Source: Carpediemonas membranifera (lineage: Eukaryota > Fornicata). From it: DNA of 64,000 nucleotides. The first letter of the stretch is position 1. Every line of letters starts with the position of its first letter. The DNA lies in the NCBI GenBank assembly GCA_019828565.1, contig JAHDYR010000007.1, positions 310,001 through 374,000 on the forward strand, written 5' to 3'. The notes beneath the pieces were generated by a model. It saw only the letters and a program-made list of their open reading frames with translations, did not search any database and was not told the origin of the DNA. The position numbers and the translations under genes were made by a program. Shown piece after piece: positions 29,152-39,030 of the stretch.

Positions 29152-30604
29152 TTACAACGGTGCAATGTTCTGGCACTCCAAGAAAATACCAGAAACCAGA
29201 GTCTTGATCAGATGACACCAGCGGCTGCCCCCGCGGATGTCGTCCCGGGAGTTGGCCGGGGATACGGTGTAGCTCGACACTACACGGCCCTGGGGCACCT
29301 GGGCGTCGATGACCGCGATGTCGTCGTCAGTGACGCACGCTCCCTGGTCTGGGGTGCCCAGGGAGCCCGAGGAAGGGTGCGCCGAGGTGATCGGGGAGCC
29401 GAACGACGCCGCGCTTTGAGAGCAGGCGAGCGCGGCAGGCTCCAGAGAGCCCACGCGCGTTGACGCCGACTGTGAAAGCACCGTATTCGGCCGAACGGCG
29501 ACGAGATCGTTCGATGATCCGTGCCGTGACGGCGCCCTCGAGTGTGCGGGGGAGTTGATGCTCGGGCCGCACTCCCAGTCGTAGGGGGTGCCAGGGGCGA
29601 CCCCGGCAAGGTCAAGCTGCTCCGAGAGGATCCGTCTCACCAGGCGGTGCTCGACACAATCGCCGAAGCCAAGGCTGGAGATGTACTTCAGGAGAAGCCC
29701 AAAGCAGTCAGGAAGCCCCTCAACGAGTGACCCGTCCTCGATGGCCGTACGCTTGGCAGACCCAATCACATCGCGGTCCCCGAGCGATGTCCATGGGAGC
29801 TCACCGGCGTACAGGTCGATGAGCATGAATAAGAAGGACCAGTAGTCGTCCCGTGGCCCCATATCGCGTCCGTCGTGAGCCGAGAGTGAGGCATATCGCG
29901 CGGTGCCCCTGAACCCAACGGACTTTCTCTCTGGAAGGGGGAATCCCATTGAATCGACGTAGCGCCGAGTGATTCCTGCGTTAGTTGGGAAAAATTGGAT
30001 CAAGATTGAGTGAATCTGGATGCTTACGGGACGAACCGAAGTCGAATATGTAGAGCTGATCAGAGAACCGATCCATGGCAAAATTCGAGGGCTTGACGTC
30101 ACGGTGGACATACCCCTGTGTGTGCAACGTCTCCAGACACTCACTCATGGCCATCCCCGCGCGGAGGACGGTGGCGAGGCTGAACTTCTTCTCGGGCATG
30201 CGCTTACGAAGCCATGAGATGTCAGGTCCCAGGAGCTTCATCACAATGTAGTGGTAGGACTCTGTCGTGCCGCAGCAGAGGTAGGAGGGCACATGGCTCT
30301 TGCTGGCACCGGCTGCTCGGAGCTTCCGGAGGACTGAGAGCTCAATACTGAGCACAGATGTCTTGTTTGAATCACGTGACTCCATTTTCACCGCAAACTT
30401 CTTGCCAGAGTACACGTCTATGGCTTCATAGACCTTTCCAAACGCTCCAGCCCCGATTTGCACAGTGAGACGGAACCTCTTCTTCAGAAGCAAGTTTTTG
30501 TCAACGGAAAGACCATTAGACGAAAACTGGGCTTCTTTTTGGCTCCTATACACCGATGATTGATGCGGCATGCGCCTCCAACTCGGCGACCCCAATTTCC
30601 CCAT
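29152..30604 (-). CDS. CK1-family (tau-tubulin-kinase-like) protein kinase, one intron
   Basis: Two exons (30604-30028 and 29975-29152) encode 466 residues. The kinase domain follows a short leader: glycine loop IGAGAFGKVYEA, lysine FAVKMES, catalytic loop HRDVKPSNFAMD, metal motif DFGSSR, and the CK1-specific GFRGTARYASLSAH and DDYWSFLFMLIDL. KPSNFAM rather than KPDNFLM, plus WSFLFMLIDLYAGELPW, favour the TTBK branch. The C-terminal 140 residues are Ser/Pro/Ala-rich and probably disordered. ATG 30604 is the first in frame; MPHQSS 11 codons later is an alternative. It lies 75 bp downstream of the WD40 gene on the same strand. Confidence 0.9.
29976..30027 (-). other. Spliceosomal intron (52 bp) in the CK1 gene
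   Basis: Minus strand: starts GTAAGCATCC and ends CCCAACTAACGCAG. Without it the kinase reads DFGSSR then ITRRYVDSMG in one frame; with it the frame stops after about eight foreign residues. The branch-point consensus ACTAAC lies two bases from the terminal AG. Phase 1. Confidence 0.9.
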
Positions 30605-30678
30605 TTGACCTGGAAAATCGGATCAGAATCAAAGATGCACTGACATGCCGGATTTACAAGCTGATGGTGAATGATCTA

Positions 30679-31563
30679 TCACCAAAACGCAGGCTGGTAG
30701 CCGTGCTGACGAAACATCTGCCGCAGTCCCGACGCCGGGGAGGGGGGGCCCCTGTTGCTGACCCGGGCAGGCGAGTCACGGATACCCATACACACATGCC
30801 CCAGCTGATCCGGGGTGACCCCTTCAACCTGCCGCTCGAACACGGCCGTGACAGTTGCCCCCGGGTCCCCCCTGGCCATGGAGTCGAAGGTCCAGTGCTC
30901 ATTGATCGCCCAGATGACCACCACGCCGTCCTCGCAGTATGTCGCGCATCTGTTGCCCACGGTGCATGGGTGGAGGGCTAGGACAGCCCCGTGGCCCGTC
31001 TGGAAGGAAAAGGCCGGACGCCGCATGCTATGGCGGGGGTTGAGGAAGAAATTCAGGACCCGTCCGTCGGCCATGCCGCACAGGAGACGGCTGCGGCCAT
31101 TGAACGCGAGCGCGGTGACGGCGCACCCGGCGGGCATGGGGGCGACGGGGGAGGCGTCCACGGCGTATGGCCGGACGAGGGAGAAGAGGCGGATGCAGCC
31201 GTTGGACGAGCCCGCTGCGACATAGGCGCTGTCTGCAGAGAAAGCAAGGCACGTTGCCGGTATGGTGAGGCTCTCCAGGACCGTGGCGGAGGCGCAGTGC
31301 CATAGGTGCGTCGTGCTGAGGGTGGAGGAGGCGACGAGCTCGCCGTTCGGTGAGACTACGGCGCATAGGACGGGTGCAGAGTGATGGAACTGGCGTATCT
31401 CCTTTGCAGCGGCCCGCTGACGCGTTAGAACGACAGTACGGCCATCAATGTGGATGCTGGAGCTGCTGGACACATCGTACGGAGGGAGAACCTTGATGTG
31501 GATGCCAGGGCCGCTCATAACGTCATTAGACGGTGTTAGGTTGCTGTGATAATGCCGTTCCAT
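30679..31563 (-). CDS. WD40-repeat-like protein
   Basis: 294 residues. Repeat-like units are visible: VLCAVVSPNGELVASSTLSTTHLWHC, CLAFSADSAYVAAGSSNGCIRLFSL, VTALAFNGRSRLLCGMADGRVLNFF and an ATYCEDGVVVIWAIN unit. These fit a partial beta-propeller, likely a scaffold. I cannot assign a specific orthologue. The start could be ATG 31563 or MSGPG 15 codons later. The C-terminus is Gly/Pro/Arg-rich. Confidence 0.75.
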   Translation of the reverse strand: MERHYHSNLTPSNDVMSGPGIHIKVLPPYDVSSSSSIHIDGRTVVLTRQRAAAKEIRQFHHSAPVLCAVVSPNGELVASSTLSTTHLWHCASATVLESLTIPATCLAFSADSAYVAAGSSNGCIRLFSLVRPYAVDASPVAPMPAGCAVTALAFNGRSRLLCGMADGRVLNFFLNPRHSMRRPAFSFQTGHGAVLALHPCTVGNRCATYCEDGVVVIWAINEHWTFDSMARGDPGATVTAVFERQVEGVTPDQLGHVCMGIRDSPARVSNRGPPSPASGLRQMFRQHGYQPAFW

Positions 31564-31855
31564 CCGAGACGGTGCTTATCGCTCGGTGTATGTCATGCGC
31601 GTCGTCACGACCTTTCCGCCGACACGCGCAAAACCTGACATGCGACCAACCAGGACCCAACACGTGCTACATGAGGCCGTACGAGCATCTACAGGACTTT
31701 TCCCGGGGTACGTGGGGGGGCCGTACAGGGGCCGAGAGGCAGCTCGGGCAGAATTATCGAGCATGGAAGGGCGGATGGTTGGTGACTGGGCGATAGTGAG
31801 TGTGCGTACACGCTAACGGCTAGTGTGGTAACGGTGGCAGTTACGGCGGTATGGC

Positions 31856-32131
31856 TCACCCGTGGTGGCGCTCGAGAAGAAGGCGCCACTGCTGGCCCTC
31901 CTCGTCGTCAATACTGATATGGAGCTGCCGTAAAGTACTTCGCAAAGCCTCCTTATACTGCCTACTAAGAGCTGGAAGGCCTGGTGGCGGAGATCTTAAG
32001 CTGAGCTGTGTCTTGGCCATCATCCGGATGTAGGATGACCACGTGTTACCTGAGATGTTCGCAGTCTCAAAGATAGAGAAGATGAATAGGATAAGAAGGA
32101 AGACGATCGCTCCTAGGAAGAGAAAAAGCAT
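31856..32131 (-). CDS. Small single-pass membrane protein (91 aa), function unknown
   Basis: Starts MLFLFLGAIVFLLILFIFSIF, a strong N-terminal hydrophobic segment that would act as a membrane anchor or signal anchor. The rest is a short basic tail (LSRQYKEALRSTLRQLH). Its place between two real genes on the same strand supports it, but the size makes it uncertain. Confidence 0.5.
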   Translation of the reverse strand: MLFLFLGAIVFLLILFIFSIFETANISGNTWSSYIRMMAKTQLSLRSPPPGLPALSRQYKEALRSTLRQLHISIDDEEGQQWRLLLERHHG

Positions 32132-32327
32132 CCCTGTATGTCGCAGTTTAGCGTGGAAAGTTGGTAGCTGCGCAATAACCGAGAACGCATGCCGGTAGAC
32201 TCATCCGGAGACCATGATCAGTGCTGCAATACCAACACACCCATTACCGGTGGACCTCGACGTTTATAACAGCTCGTGCCTAATACTGATCGCCCGACTG
32301 TCGGACGGGGGGCGCCCGCTCTTACGC

Positions 32328-33356
32328 TCACTTCTTCTTCTTACCCTTCTTCTTTCCTTTCTTCTTGCCCTTTTTGCCCTTCTTCCCTTTCTTCTTCCCC
32401 TTCTTCTCCTTTTCATCCGGCAACACCGGCGTCTCCACAACGGTGCTCTCATACTCATCCGCATCATGCGGGAAGTACTCTGTCATGAGGTCCTTGAACA
32501 CTTGGCTCTCGCGCTCCGTCGCCGTGACGAAGATGACGGCGTCCACCATCGACCTGTTCGTCCCCTTGTCCAGCCACGCCCGCACCGTGTCCAGGGCCAC
32601 ATGGACGGCCGGTACGAGCGGGTAGTAGTCCCTGGACCCGAGGATCGGGTACGGCATGGCGCTGAGCGTGGGGATGGCGGCCGTGCGGCACTTGTTCAGG
32701 GTCATCTGGTACAGCACCTGGTTGTAAACTGAGCGGAGGGAGTCGTTGTCCTCGTGGATCGGGGCGCCGACATGACAGACGTGGGATGCGAGGAGATTCC
32801 CGCCCGAAGTGACCACCACGTCCCCAAGCTTGGGCAGGCCCTGCGCCAAGACCTCGTTGGCCACGTCAGCGCCAGCTGACTGTATGATGTGGAAGTTGAG
32901 CTCGCTGTCTCTCGCGTCTTTGCTTCCTAAAGGAACGTCGACCTGCGTGACGACCATGTCGACGGGAAGCGAGAGAATGTCGCCGTGGAAGATCGCAAGC
33001 TTGTCGTTCAGCTCTTGGTCTGGCTCAACACGGGCCTTCAGTTTGCCGAAGTTGGCGAATCGGTTGTAAGCCTCGAGGGGGGCGTACTGCCGCAGGTCGG
33101 CAACGGATTGCCGCATCTTGGCCTGCATTTTCGTCCATCGCTCGATTGGAAAGTGTTGCTGTAGCTTTAGCGCCGTGATAAAGTCCATTTCTTGCGCTAG
33201 TTCCGGAGCGGGAAGGGCGTTTTCTGCGCCAGCTTCGCCTTGTTCCGGCTGTGCTTCTGGTGTTTCTTCTGGCTGCGCTGGTGGCGCCTCCTTCGTGGTA
33301 TTTGAGACGATTGCCGCGTCAGCAGCAGCGGCGGCCTCCCCCGCGTCGTCAGACAT
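32328..33356 (-). CDS. Macro-domain protein with Lys/Gly-rich tail
   Basis: 342 residues. After an acidic, Ala/Pro-rich leader (about 1-55) and a helical region, a macro domain spans about 115-280: LAIFHGDILSLPVDMVVTQV (the N-x-D-I region with variations), FHIIQSAGADVANEVLAQG, LPKLGDVVVTSGGNLLASHVCHVGAP, and AIPTLSAMPYPILG near the end. Macro domains bind ADP-ribose or remove it from proteins. The usual NAAN motif is replaced by VTQVDVP, so catalysis is doubtful. The tail is almost only K and G from about residue 315. A TATAAA box lies 63 bp upstream of the ATG. Confidence 0.8.
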   Translation of the reverse strand: MSDDAGEAAAAADAAIVSNTTKEAPPAQPEETPEAQPEQGEAGAENALPAPELAQEMDFITALKLQQHFPIERWTKMQAKMRQSVADLRQYAPLEAYNRFANFGKLKARVEPDQELNDKLAIFHGDILSLPVDMVVTQVDVPLGSKDARDSELNFHIIQSAGADVANEVLAQGLPKLGDVVVTSGGNLLASHVCHVGAPIHEDNDSLRSVYNQVLYQMTLNKCRTAAIPTLSAMPYPILGSRDYYPLVPAVHVALDTVRAWLDKGTNRSMVDAVIFVTATERESQVFKDLMTEYFPHDADEYESTVVETPVLPDEKEKKGKKKGKKGKKGKKKGKKKGKKKK

Positions 33357-33409
33357 CGATATGGTAAAAAACGCAGCTTAGCCGATTTTTCTGTGCTATT
33401 GAAGGGTCA

Positions 33410-33434
33410 AACAATGTGTTTATACTGCGCAACA
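33410..33434. repeat. 25-bp direct repeat, copy 1 (carries TATAAA on the minus strand)
   Basis: Identical to 33644-33668. On the minus strand it contains TATAAA (33424-33419), positioned as a promoter for the macro-domain gene. Confidence 0.6.
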
Positions 33435-33643
33435 CTGCCCTGCTGCAGAGAACATCCTGTGGCGTTCTCTTGCCACGGAAGATGAGCTCAGTGGCTCTCC
33501 GTTCAGTCGCACATCGATCCCGCGCCTTCCAACATCATTCCAGTATCATCAATTGGCTAACCGCCAACATTCGTCTACGGACGGATGATGTTGTGCAGTT
33601 TGGCACTTTGATCGTTCCTTTCAGGCCCTGTCTGGGAGGTTCG

Positions 33644-33668
33644 AACAATGTGTTTATACTGCGCAACA
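33644..33668. repeat. 25-bp direct repeat, copy 2
   Basis: Perfect second copy of the word at 33410-33434, 234 bp away, close to the 3' end of the CK2 alpha gene. The 209 bp between hold no recognised gene. Duplicated promoter fragment or the ends of a tiny element are both possible. Confidence 0.6.
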
Positions 33669-33701
33669 TTCTGCAATTTAGAGCGCTAACGACAGGACAG
33701 C

Positions 33702-34700
33702 CTACTCCGAGAACAGGTGGCGCACGGGGTCGAAGAAGGGGTGGCCCATCGCCTCCCGGGCCGTTGGCCGCTCCTGGTGGTCGAACCGGAGGAGCGTCTT
33801 GACGAAGTCAATTGCGTCGGGTGGGCAAAGGTGCTTGTTCTTGTCGGTGATGAACCCCTCGAGCGGTCTCGCGGGCAGGTTACGGTCGACGAGGTCGGAG
33901 ATGTGCTTCTTCATGGGGATCTCGTACTTGGCAAGGTACTCCGTGAACGACCTGTTGCCAAGCACCTCCACGATCTTCTCCAGCTGGTTCTCGTTGCTGG
34001 AACCCTTGAAGAAGGGCTCCTTGAGGAAGATCATGGCCGCCAGCTGTGCTCCCAGGCTCCAGAGGTCCAGGGAATAGTCGTACTGCCTGAAGTCCACGAG
34101 GAGCTCGGGCCCCTTGAAGTAGCGCGACGCCACGCGGACGTTGTACTCCATGCCGGGCAGATAGAACTCAGCGAGACCGAAATCGATGAGGCGGAGCTCG
34201 CGGCGCTTGTGATCGATCATGATGTTGTGCGGCTTCACATCGCGGTGCATGATGCCCATCGAGTGGCAGAAGTCGAGGGCGATGAGGATCTTGTACATGT
34301 AGAAACGGATGTCGTCGATGGAGAGCTTGGGATAGAGCGTGCGGAAGTCCTCGGTGTCGACGAGCTCAGTAATAAAGGCAGGCGTCTTGGAAACGGGATC
34401 TCTGACAACGTCAAGGAGGTGGACAATGTTGGGGCCCTCGGCGAGGTTCTGAAGGATCTTGATCTCGCGCTTGATCTTCTTCTTCTTCACGGGCTTGAGG
34501 ACCTTGATGATGACGAACTTGTCCGCCGCGCAGTCGTACCCCTTGAACACTTCGCTGTACTTGCCACGACCAACTTTCGCGACGATTTCATAGTTGTTCT
34601 GATCTCCCCACGACATATTCATCGAATCGTACTCGTAGTAGGAGCGCCCGTGCTCGTAGCACGCGTCCTTGTAAACTCTAGCAACACTTGGCTTAGTCAT
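33702..34700 (-). CDS. CK2A: Casein kinase II catalytic subunit alpha
   Basis: 332 residues, the normal length for CK2 alpha without extensions. Diagnostic features in order: [15 protein letters not shown]-terminal segment, glycine loop [12 protein letters not shown], lysine [22 protein letters not shown] (basic substrate-recognition cluster), catalytic loop [37 protein letters not shown], and [14 protein letters not shown]. An acidophilic Ser/Thr kinase acting in nucleus and cytoplasm. ATG 34700 follows a normal intergenic gap; the gene is intact and intronless. Confidence 0.97.
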   Translation of the reverse strand: MTKPSVARVYKDACYEHGRSYYEYDSMNMSWGDQNNYEIVAKVGRGKYSEVFKGYDCAADKFVIIKVLKPVKKKKIKREIKILQNLAEGPNIVHLLDVVRDPVSKTPAFITELVDTEDFRTLYPKLSIDDIRFYMYKILIALDFCHSMGIMHRDVKPHNIMIDHKRRELRLIDFGLAEFYLPGMEYNVRVASRYFKGPELLVDFRQYDYSLDLWSLGAQLAAMIFLKEPFFKGSSNENQLEKIVEVLGNRSFTEYLAKYEIPMKKHISDLVDRNLPARPLEGFITDKNKHLCPPDAIDFVKTLLRFDHQERPTAREAMGHPFFDPVRHLFSE

Positions 34701-34942
34701 GGTTAGTTCTGGCGAGACAGGTGAAGCTTTTGAAGAATTGCGCTACTGGGATCCAGGCAGCAATTCGTGAGAGCTTAAACCTGCGCGAAAAGTCATGGGT
34801 GGTCAACACATTCGCCAGAACTGCCCCAAGGCTCGCATGGAACTGGCCGGGCCTTCATGCAATTTCTCAATTCGTGGTTCTCCTGCTCACCGTCTTGGGT
34901 GACTCGGAAATTTGCCCAACCCACACCAGTCTCGCTAGAGTT

Positions 34943-36106
34943 TTATAAACAATCGGCATGCGCAATGGACGTGTTGAAGCAGTCGAGCTCGAGGCTGCCG
35001 ACGTACAGCTGGCTCTGGGAGGACGGCCCGAACGCGCCCATCCGCTCGGGCGTCTGGGTGAAGATCGTGGTCGGCGTCACGGGCGGCCCGAGGTTGGCCG
35101 CGACGTCGAGGGTGCCGAGGCCGAACGACAGGCCGGACATGGCGTCGGCCATGGAGTTCGCGCCCTCCCCGGCATCAGGCCAGGCGGAGCAGCTGGGGAC
35201 GGCCATCTGCGTGATCGGGATGTCGGGCGTGGCCTCTGGCATCCGCTGGAAGGTGATCTTGGGGTTCTTCGCAGGGATCCTCTTCCGGATGGCCGCCGCC
35301 GAGGACGCCTTTGGTGTCTTCACGCGGCCAGTCTTGCGGGCGGCCGCGGGGACGGGCTTGAACATGCGGGGGTCGACCGGGATGGTCTGGATGAGGTTGG
35401 ACCTGCGCGCGGGGTCGAGGAGCGTGCGCTCGACGACTAGGGGCGACGTGACGGCCTCGGAGTCGTAACCCAGCGGGCCCCACGCCGTCCTGACGCTCGG
35501 GGGAGGCAGATGGAGACCGAGTTCCTTGGCGAGGCCCGCGGCGGTGTCGATGAGGCCGTTCTTGAGCTCGACGAGGGCGAGGAAGTAACCAACCCACTCA
35601 GGCATGTGCCGCACGATCACCTCCTGGCGGTGGTTGCGGGCGTACAACCTCCGTTTGGCCTGGTTGGCGAGGTCGAGGAACAGGCCGGTGGCGTGGAGGG
35701 GCGAGCACATGCAGGAGATACGGCGCCGGGGGATTTCCTCGGAGGTCGACATCGAGGGCATGTCCACGGTCTTGTTGAAGCCCATGAATCGGTACACGTT
35801 GCGGACGTTCATCTCGGTGCTCGTGGCGCCCTCGTAATCGTCGTCCTTCTCCATCTCCTCCTGAAAGTCGGCGATGTGGACGGGAGGCTCATCGATATTC
35901 TCAAAGAGGGAGTTAAGCGTGCGCATGTCGCTCTCTATGGTGTTAATATACGGTTTCACGTGGCTATTCTCGCGGATCGGAACGCGCTCGCGGATAAGCT
36001 CTTGGTGGAGGAATGAAATGATGTCTACTGCACAGTTTCTCTTCTGAACACGGTCGCCGTTCGAATAGTCGTATGGAGCTGCGAGTTTGATCACTCCTTG
36101 CTGCAT
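34943..36106 (-). CDS. Unknown protein with a basic, low-complexity C-terminal half
   Basis: 387 residues from ATG 36106 (MQQGVIKLAAPYDY), which lies 61 bp after the EI24-like gene; the frame is open further upstream but overlaps that gene. The N-terminal 220 residues look folded (FLHQELIRERVPI, INTIESDMRTLNSLF, HMPEWVGYFLALVELKNGLIDTA). The C-terminal part is Ala/Pro/Lys-rich (KTGRVKTPKASSAAAIRKR), then Gly/Ser/Pro-rich. I do not recognise a family. Confidence 0.7.
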   Translation of the reverse strand: MQQGVIKLAAPYDYSNGDRVQKRNCAVDIISFLHQELIRERVPIRENSHVKPYINTIESDMRTLNSLFENIDEPPVHIADFQEEMEKDDDYEGATSTEMNVRNVYRFMGFNKTVDMPSMSTSEEIPRRRISCMCSPLHATGLFLDLANQAKRRLYARNHRQEVIVRHMPEWVGYFLALVELKNGLIDTAAGLAKELGLHLPPPSVRTAWGPLGYDSEAVTSPLVVERTLLDPARRSNLIQTIPVDPRMFKPVPAAARKTGRVKTPKASSAAAIRKRIPAKNPKITFQRMPEATPDIPITQMAVPSCSAWPDAGEGANSMADAMSGLSFGLGTLDVAANLGPPVTPTTIFTQTPERMGAFGPSSQSQLYVGSLELDCFNTSIAHADCL

Positions 36107-36167
36107 TCGGGTTCCGGTCGTATCTCTGGACCATATCCTGCGGGCACGACTTATCCAACGACTGCCC

Positions 36168-36989
36168 TCACTCGAGCGCCGCCAGCGCCGCGCGGACCGG
36201 CTTCGGCATATGCGCGAGCACAGCATCCCCCGCGAGGTTGCCCAGGTTGAATATGGGCAGGGCCAGCGGCGAGCCGTCCCCCGGTGGGAGGGGACTGAGC
36301 TGCGTGGACACAGCGATGAGGCACAGCACGGGGTGGCCCAGGCCGAAGAGGAGGTCTCCGGCCTCGGTGGGGAGGATGAAAATGAAGGTGGACGCCAGGA
36401 CGCCGAAGCCGAGGTGGTACGCCCAGTTTGTCTCGATCTGCATGGTCTTGTAGTGCAGCGACGTGCCCGCGGGCGTCAGGTCCCACAGGGCGGAGTGGAA
36501 GAAGAAGGACATGCGCCACGACAGCACGGCGACATAGAGGACCGTCCCAACGAGCGGCAGCCATGACAGACCGACCGCGATGAGCACGAGCGAGAAGGTG
36601 ACGATGAAGCGCACCGTGCCATTGATCAGCGTGAGTGCCAACTGCGCGAGGGGGGCGCGGCGCGGCGGCTCGAAGGGCTCTGCGGCGAAGGCGGCGTAGT
36701 AGGCGCGTGCAATGCCGTCAGACGCCTGGTACACAGGCAGGAGAATCAGCGACTTCAGCACGGCCACTGCGGTGAATGCCACGAGGCGCTTGGTCGAGTG
36801 GGACATCGAGTAGAAGGAGAAACGGCGCTCGTCCTCCACGACGGCCTCAGGCACCGCCGTCAGACGGGCGATGAGCGGGATTACGAGGATGTGGAGCAGC
36901 AAAAAGAGCGCGATGAAGACAGTGGCGTGAGCAATGAAGGACCGTGTGATCCGGGCGGCGAGCTCGGGCTTCGTTCTTAGGTTGTCCAC
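36168..36989 (-). CDS. EI24-like multi-pass membrane protein
   Basis: 273 residues with about five hydrophobic segments (FIALFLLLHILVIPLIA, FTAVAVLKSLILLPVY, FIVTFSLVLIAVGLSWLPLVGTVL, LGFGVLASTFIFILP, LLFGLGHPVLCLIAV). The segment IETNWAYHLGFGVLAS resembles the N-W-x-Y-F-x-G-F-G signature of EI24/CysZ-type proteins. EI24 members sit in the endoplasmic reticulum. Assignment rests on this motif and topology. Confidence 0.6.
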   Translation of the reverse strand: MDNLRTKPELAARITRSFIAHATVFIALFLLLHILVIPLIARLTAVPEAVVEDERRFSFYSMSHSTKRLVAFTAVAVLKSLILLPVYQASDGIARAYYAAFAAEPFEPPRRAPLAQLALTLINGTVRFIVTFSLVLIAVGLSWLPLVGTVLYVAVLSWRMSFFFHSALWDLTPAGTSLHYKTMQIETNWAYHLGFGVLASTFIFILPTEAGDLLFGLGHPVLCLIAVSTQLSPLPPGDGSPLALPIFNLGNLAGDAVLAHMPKPVRAALAALE

Positions 36990-37268
36990 GACGCGGTGGA
37001 TACCGACGCTCGATAGGACGCCTGCCGTGGCATCAAGAGCATAAGAATGGAATTTGCGAGCTATGTGTGTCCTGGTTGCCTGCCTGAGTCCGTTCAGGCC
37101 ATGCGATTGTCAGCCTCGGCGATATACATGATATGTAACTCTCGCCGGAACTGTAAGCATACAGCGAAGAGCCAAGCTCGGCCGCCACAGGCAATGATGC
37201 ACGTTCCAGCCGACCACCATCTGGAGCTGCTGATCGATCGGAAGCTCAGTTCACAGGCTCATTTTTAC

Positions 37269-38103
37269 TCAGCGGCGGGCCGGGAACTTCTTCATAGGGA
37301 ACGACCTCATCGGGCCCTTCTTCACCCGGACCCTCGTCGGGTCCTTCTTCGCACTCAGCACGACGACCATGAGGACGCCGCCGACAGTAAGGGTGCCTGC
37401 GGCGACCGTCTTCCAGAGCACAGAGCTCTGCCACCAGGCGTCACGATCTGGGTTCACTGTGACGTTCGTCTCCGCGGGCTGCTCGGGCTCCGCGGTGTCT
37501 TCGGGCAGCGTGGCCTCCCTGGACGACGGGGCAGGCCCGCTCCACGGGCTCGGGCACGGGCTCGCTCTCGACCATAGGCTGGACAACCTCATACCCTTCG
37601 ACGGCATCATCGGCAGGGGCCCCCTCGTCCTCCTCGGACCGGCCGCAGACCTCCTGGATGAGAGGCAGCTCGCGGACGGCGATGATGATCGTGCACATGT
37701 TGTCAAGGAACCGGTCGCACGCGGCCTTGTCGAGGTGGTTGTTGACCGCGGCGGGGTTGGTGGTCTCGTCGTCGTGAACGACTCCCCGCAGTTTCTTGAT
37801 GGTGCGGAAGGCCGCGTAGGTGGCCTTGACGAGGACAGAGACGCTGTCGGGGAGGACGACCTGCAGCTCGGCCCGGCGGAGGTTGAAGAGAACCTTGGCC
37901 AGAGCGGGGAAGTCGTCGAGGAGTGTGCCGGTGTCCTCCAGCTGCTGCAGCTTGTCCTGGACGGCGGTCATGAGCACCTGCTTCTCATTGGAGTCCGGAA
38001 TGCGCATACTGATCTCCTGGACGAGCGCCAGGAGCGATTGCGACGACGTTTCAAAGTACTGGCGGCTCGTTGCCAGCTGTTCAGCGAAACTTGGGTTGTT
38101 CAT
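37269..38103 (-). CDS. Tail-anchored protein with an apparent frameshift
   Basis: ATG 38103 (MNNPSFAEQLATSRQYF). The first frame runs to about 37530 and encodes a helical domain (LLALVQEISMRI, MTAVQDKLQQLEDTGTLLDDF, TIIIAVRELPLIQEVCG) and an acidic Pro/Val linker. The C-terminal part is in another frame: EATLPEDTAEPEQPAE, then one transmembrane helix (VLWKTVAAGTLTVGGVLMVV) and a basic tail RSFPMKKFPARR ending at 37269. No intron signals separate the frames, so a one-base indel or assembly error near 37525 is likely. The predicted product is anchored by its C-terminus in an internal membrane. Family unknown. Confidence 0.6.
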
Positions 38104-38492
38104 GTTCTTCTGAACCAAAATGGATCTGGATCGCGATCTCGCGTCGCACTGGGCCTGACATGGTCACCGTGACGATCGCTCCTGTGACCGACTCCATTCG
38201 ACTCTGAGGCTCGAGTGCCTAGCTCGCGCGTCGTACATCAGTGGAGACAGAGGAGAGCCACATCCGCTGATAACCCGCGTGTAGAGCACGTATGCATGAG
38301 GAAGTAGGCCGTGGCGCGTTGGACACGTCGTCCTCACGATTACGCAGAATATGTCATGTGAGCAGGATGAGCGGGGGAGGGCTCGCGGAGCAAAGAGAGG
38401 TGCCTGCCAGCGCCCTCTCGCTGCGGGGCCGTGTTTTGAAAGGGCGACTGTAGAAGTCACGGGGACCACCACGAACGCATCACACCGAAAGA
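38104..38492. other. Divergent intergenic region
   Basis: 389 bp between the tail-anchored gene (minus) and the mini-protein gene (plus). No RNA gene or clear promoter motif recognised. Confidence 0.5.
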
Positions 38493-38762
38493 ATGGGCGG
38501 AAAAGGACAACTGGTAGCAGCTACTGCAGGAACATTCATTGCTGGAAGTGTTACATCATATGTCTTCGATATGGTCCTGCAGAGCAGGTGGCTCAACAGC
38601 TATGCCTGGGTTCGCCGCGTCAGAGGCGTCCAGCCGCAGGAGGAGCAAGAAGATGTGGATGAGATCGTGAGAAAAGCTGTTCGAGAGGCACTGGCTCAAT
38701 ACGAGCGCCAAAAGGAAGGAAAAGGAAGAGGCGCGATCCACAAGCGAGCGGTCGTCATGTAG
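38493..38762 (+). CDS. Mini-protein (89 aa) with hydrophobic N-terminal segment
   Basis: MGGKGQLVAATAGTFIAGSV leads into a weakly hydrophobic helix (residues about 6-30), then an acidic amphipathic helix (EEQEDVDEIVRKAVREALAQYERQ) and a basic end. The organisation matches the 70-residue protein at 39031 (GT..AAE.., then DDVEKIARRAALAAVKEY), so the two are probably tandem paralogues. Membrane association is plausible; function unknown. Confidence 0.6.
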   Translation: MGGKGQLVAATAGTFIAGSVTSYVFDMVLQSRWLNSYAWVRRVRGVQPQEEQEDVDEIVRKAVREALAQYERQKEGKGRGAIHKRAVVM

Positions 38763-39030
38763 GGGGTGATAAAGAGTGTTTCGACGGAGTGGGTGACGTG
38801 TGACGGGCCTCTAGTGGGTTCAATGAGTGGCGGTGTCACCCTCCATCGGACGCTCAGACCCGCACCGAGTGATGGCAAGCTAGCTCGTGCTCGTAGTGCT
38901 ATACAGGCCGTGTCACCAGGGCCATGCGACCGCTGCAGTGCGGCGAAACAGCACTGGGAGCCAATCATCTGATTGCAGTTTCTGTGACAGCGCCCGTGAC
39001 ACTGGCATTGACGAAAACAACGAACAGGCG

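Noticed and set aside
32340-32410. Simple repeat CTTCTTC... as a microsatellite
   Set aside because: It is the coding sequence of the Lys/Gly-rich tail of the macro-domain protein.
33717-34706. A 329-codon plus-strand ORF opposite CK2 alpha
   Set aside because: It is the antisense shadow of a well-conserved kinase; composition is V/E/L/D-rich as expected from reverse reading.
37369-38172. 267-codon plus-strand ORF opposite the tail-anchored gene
   Set aside because: Antisense shadow; no motif, and its translation mirrors the coding strand's composition.
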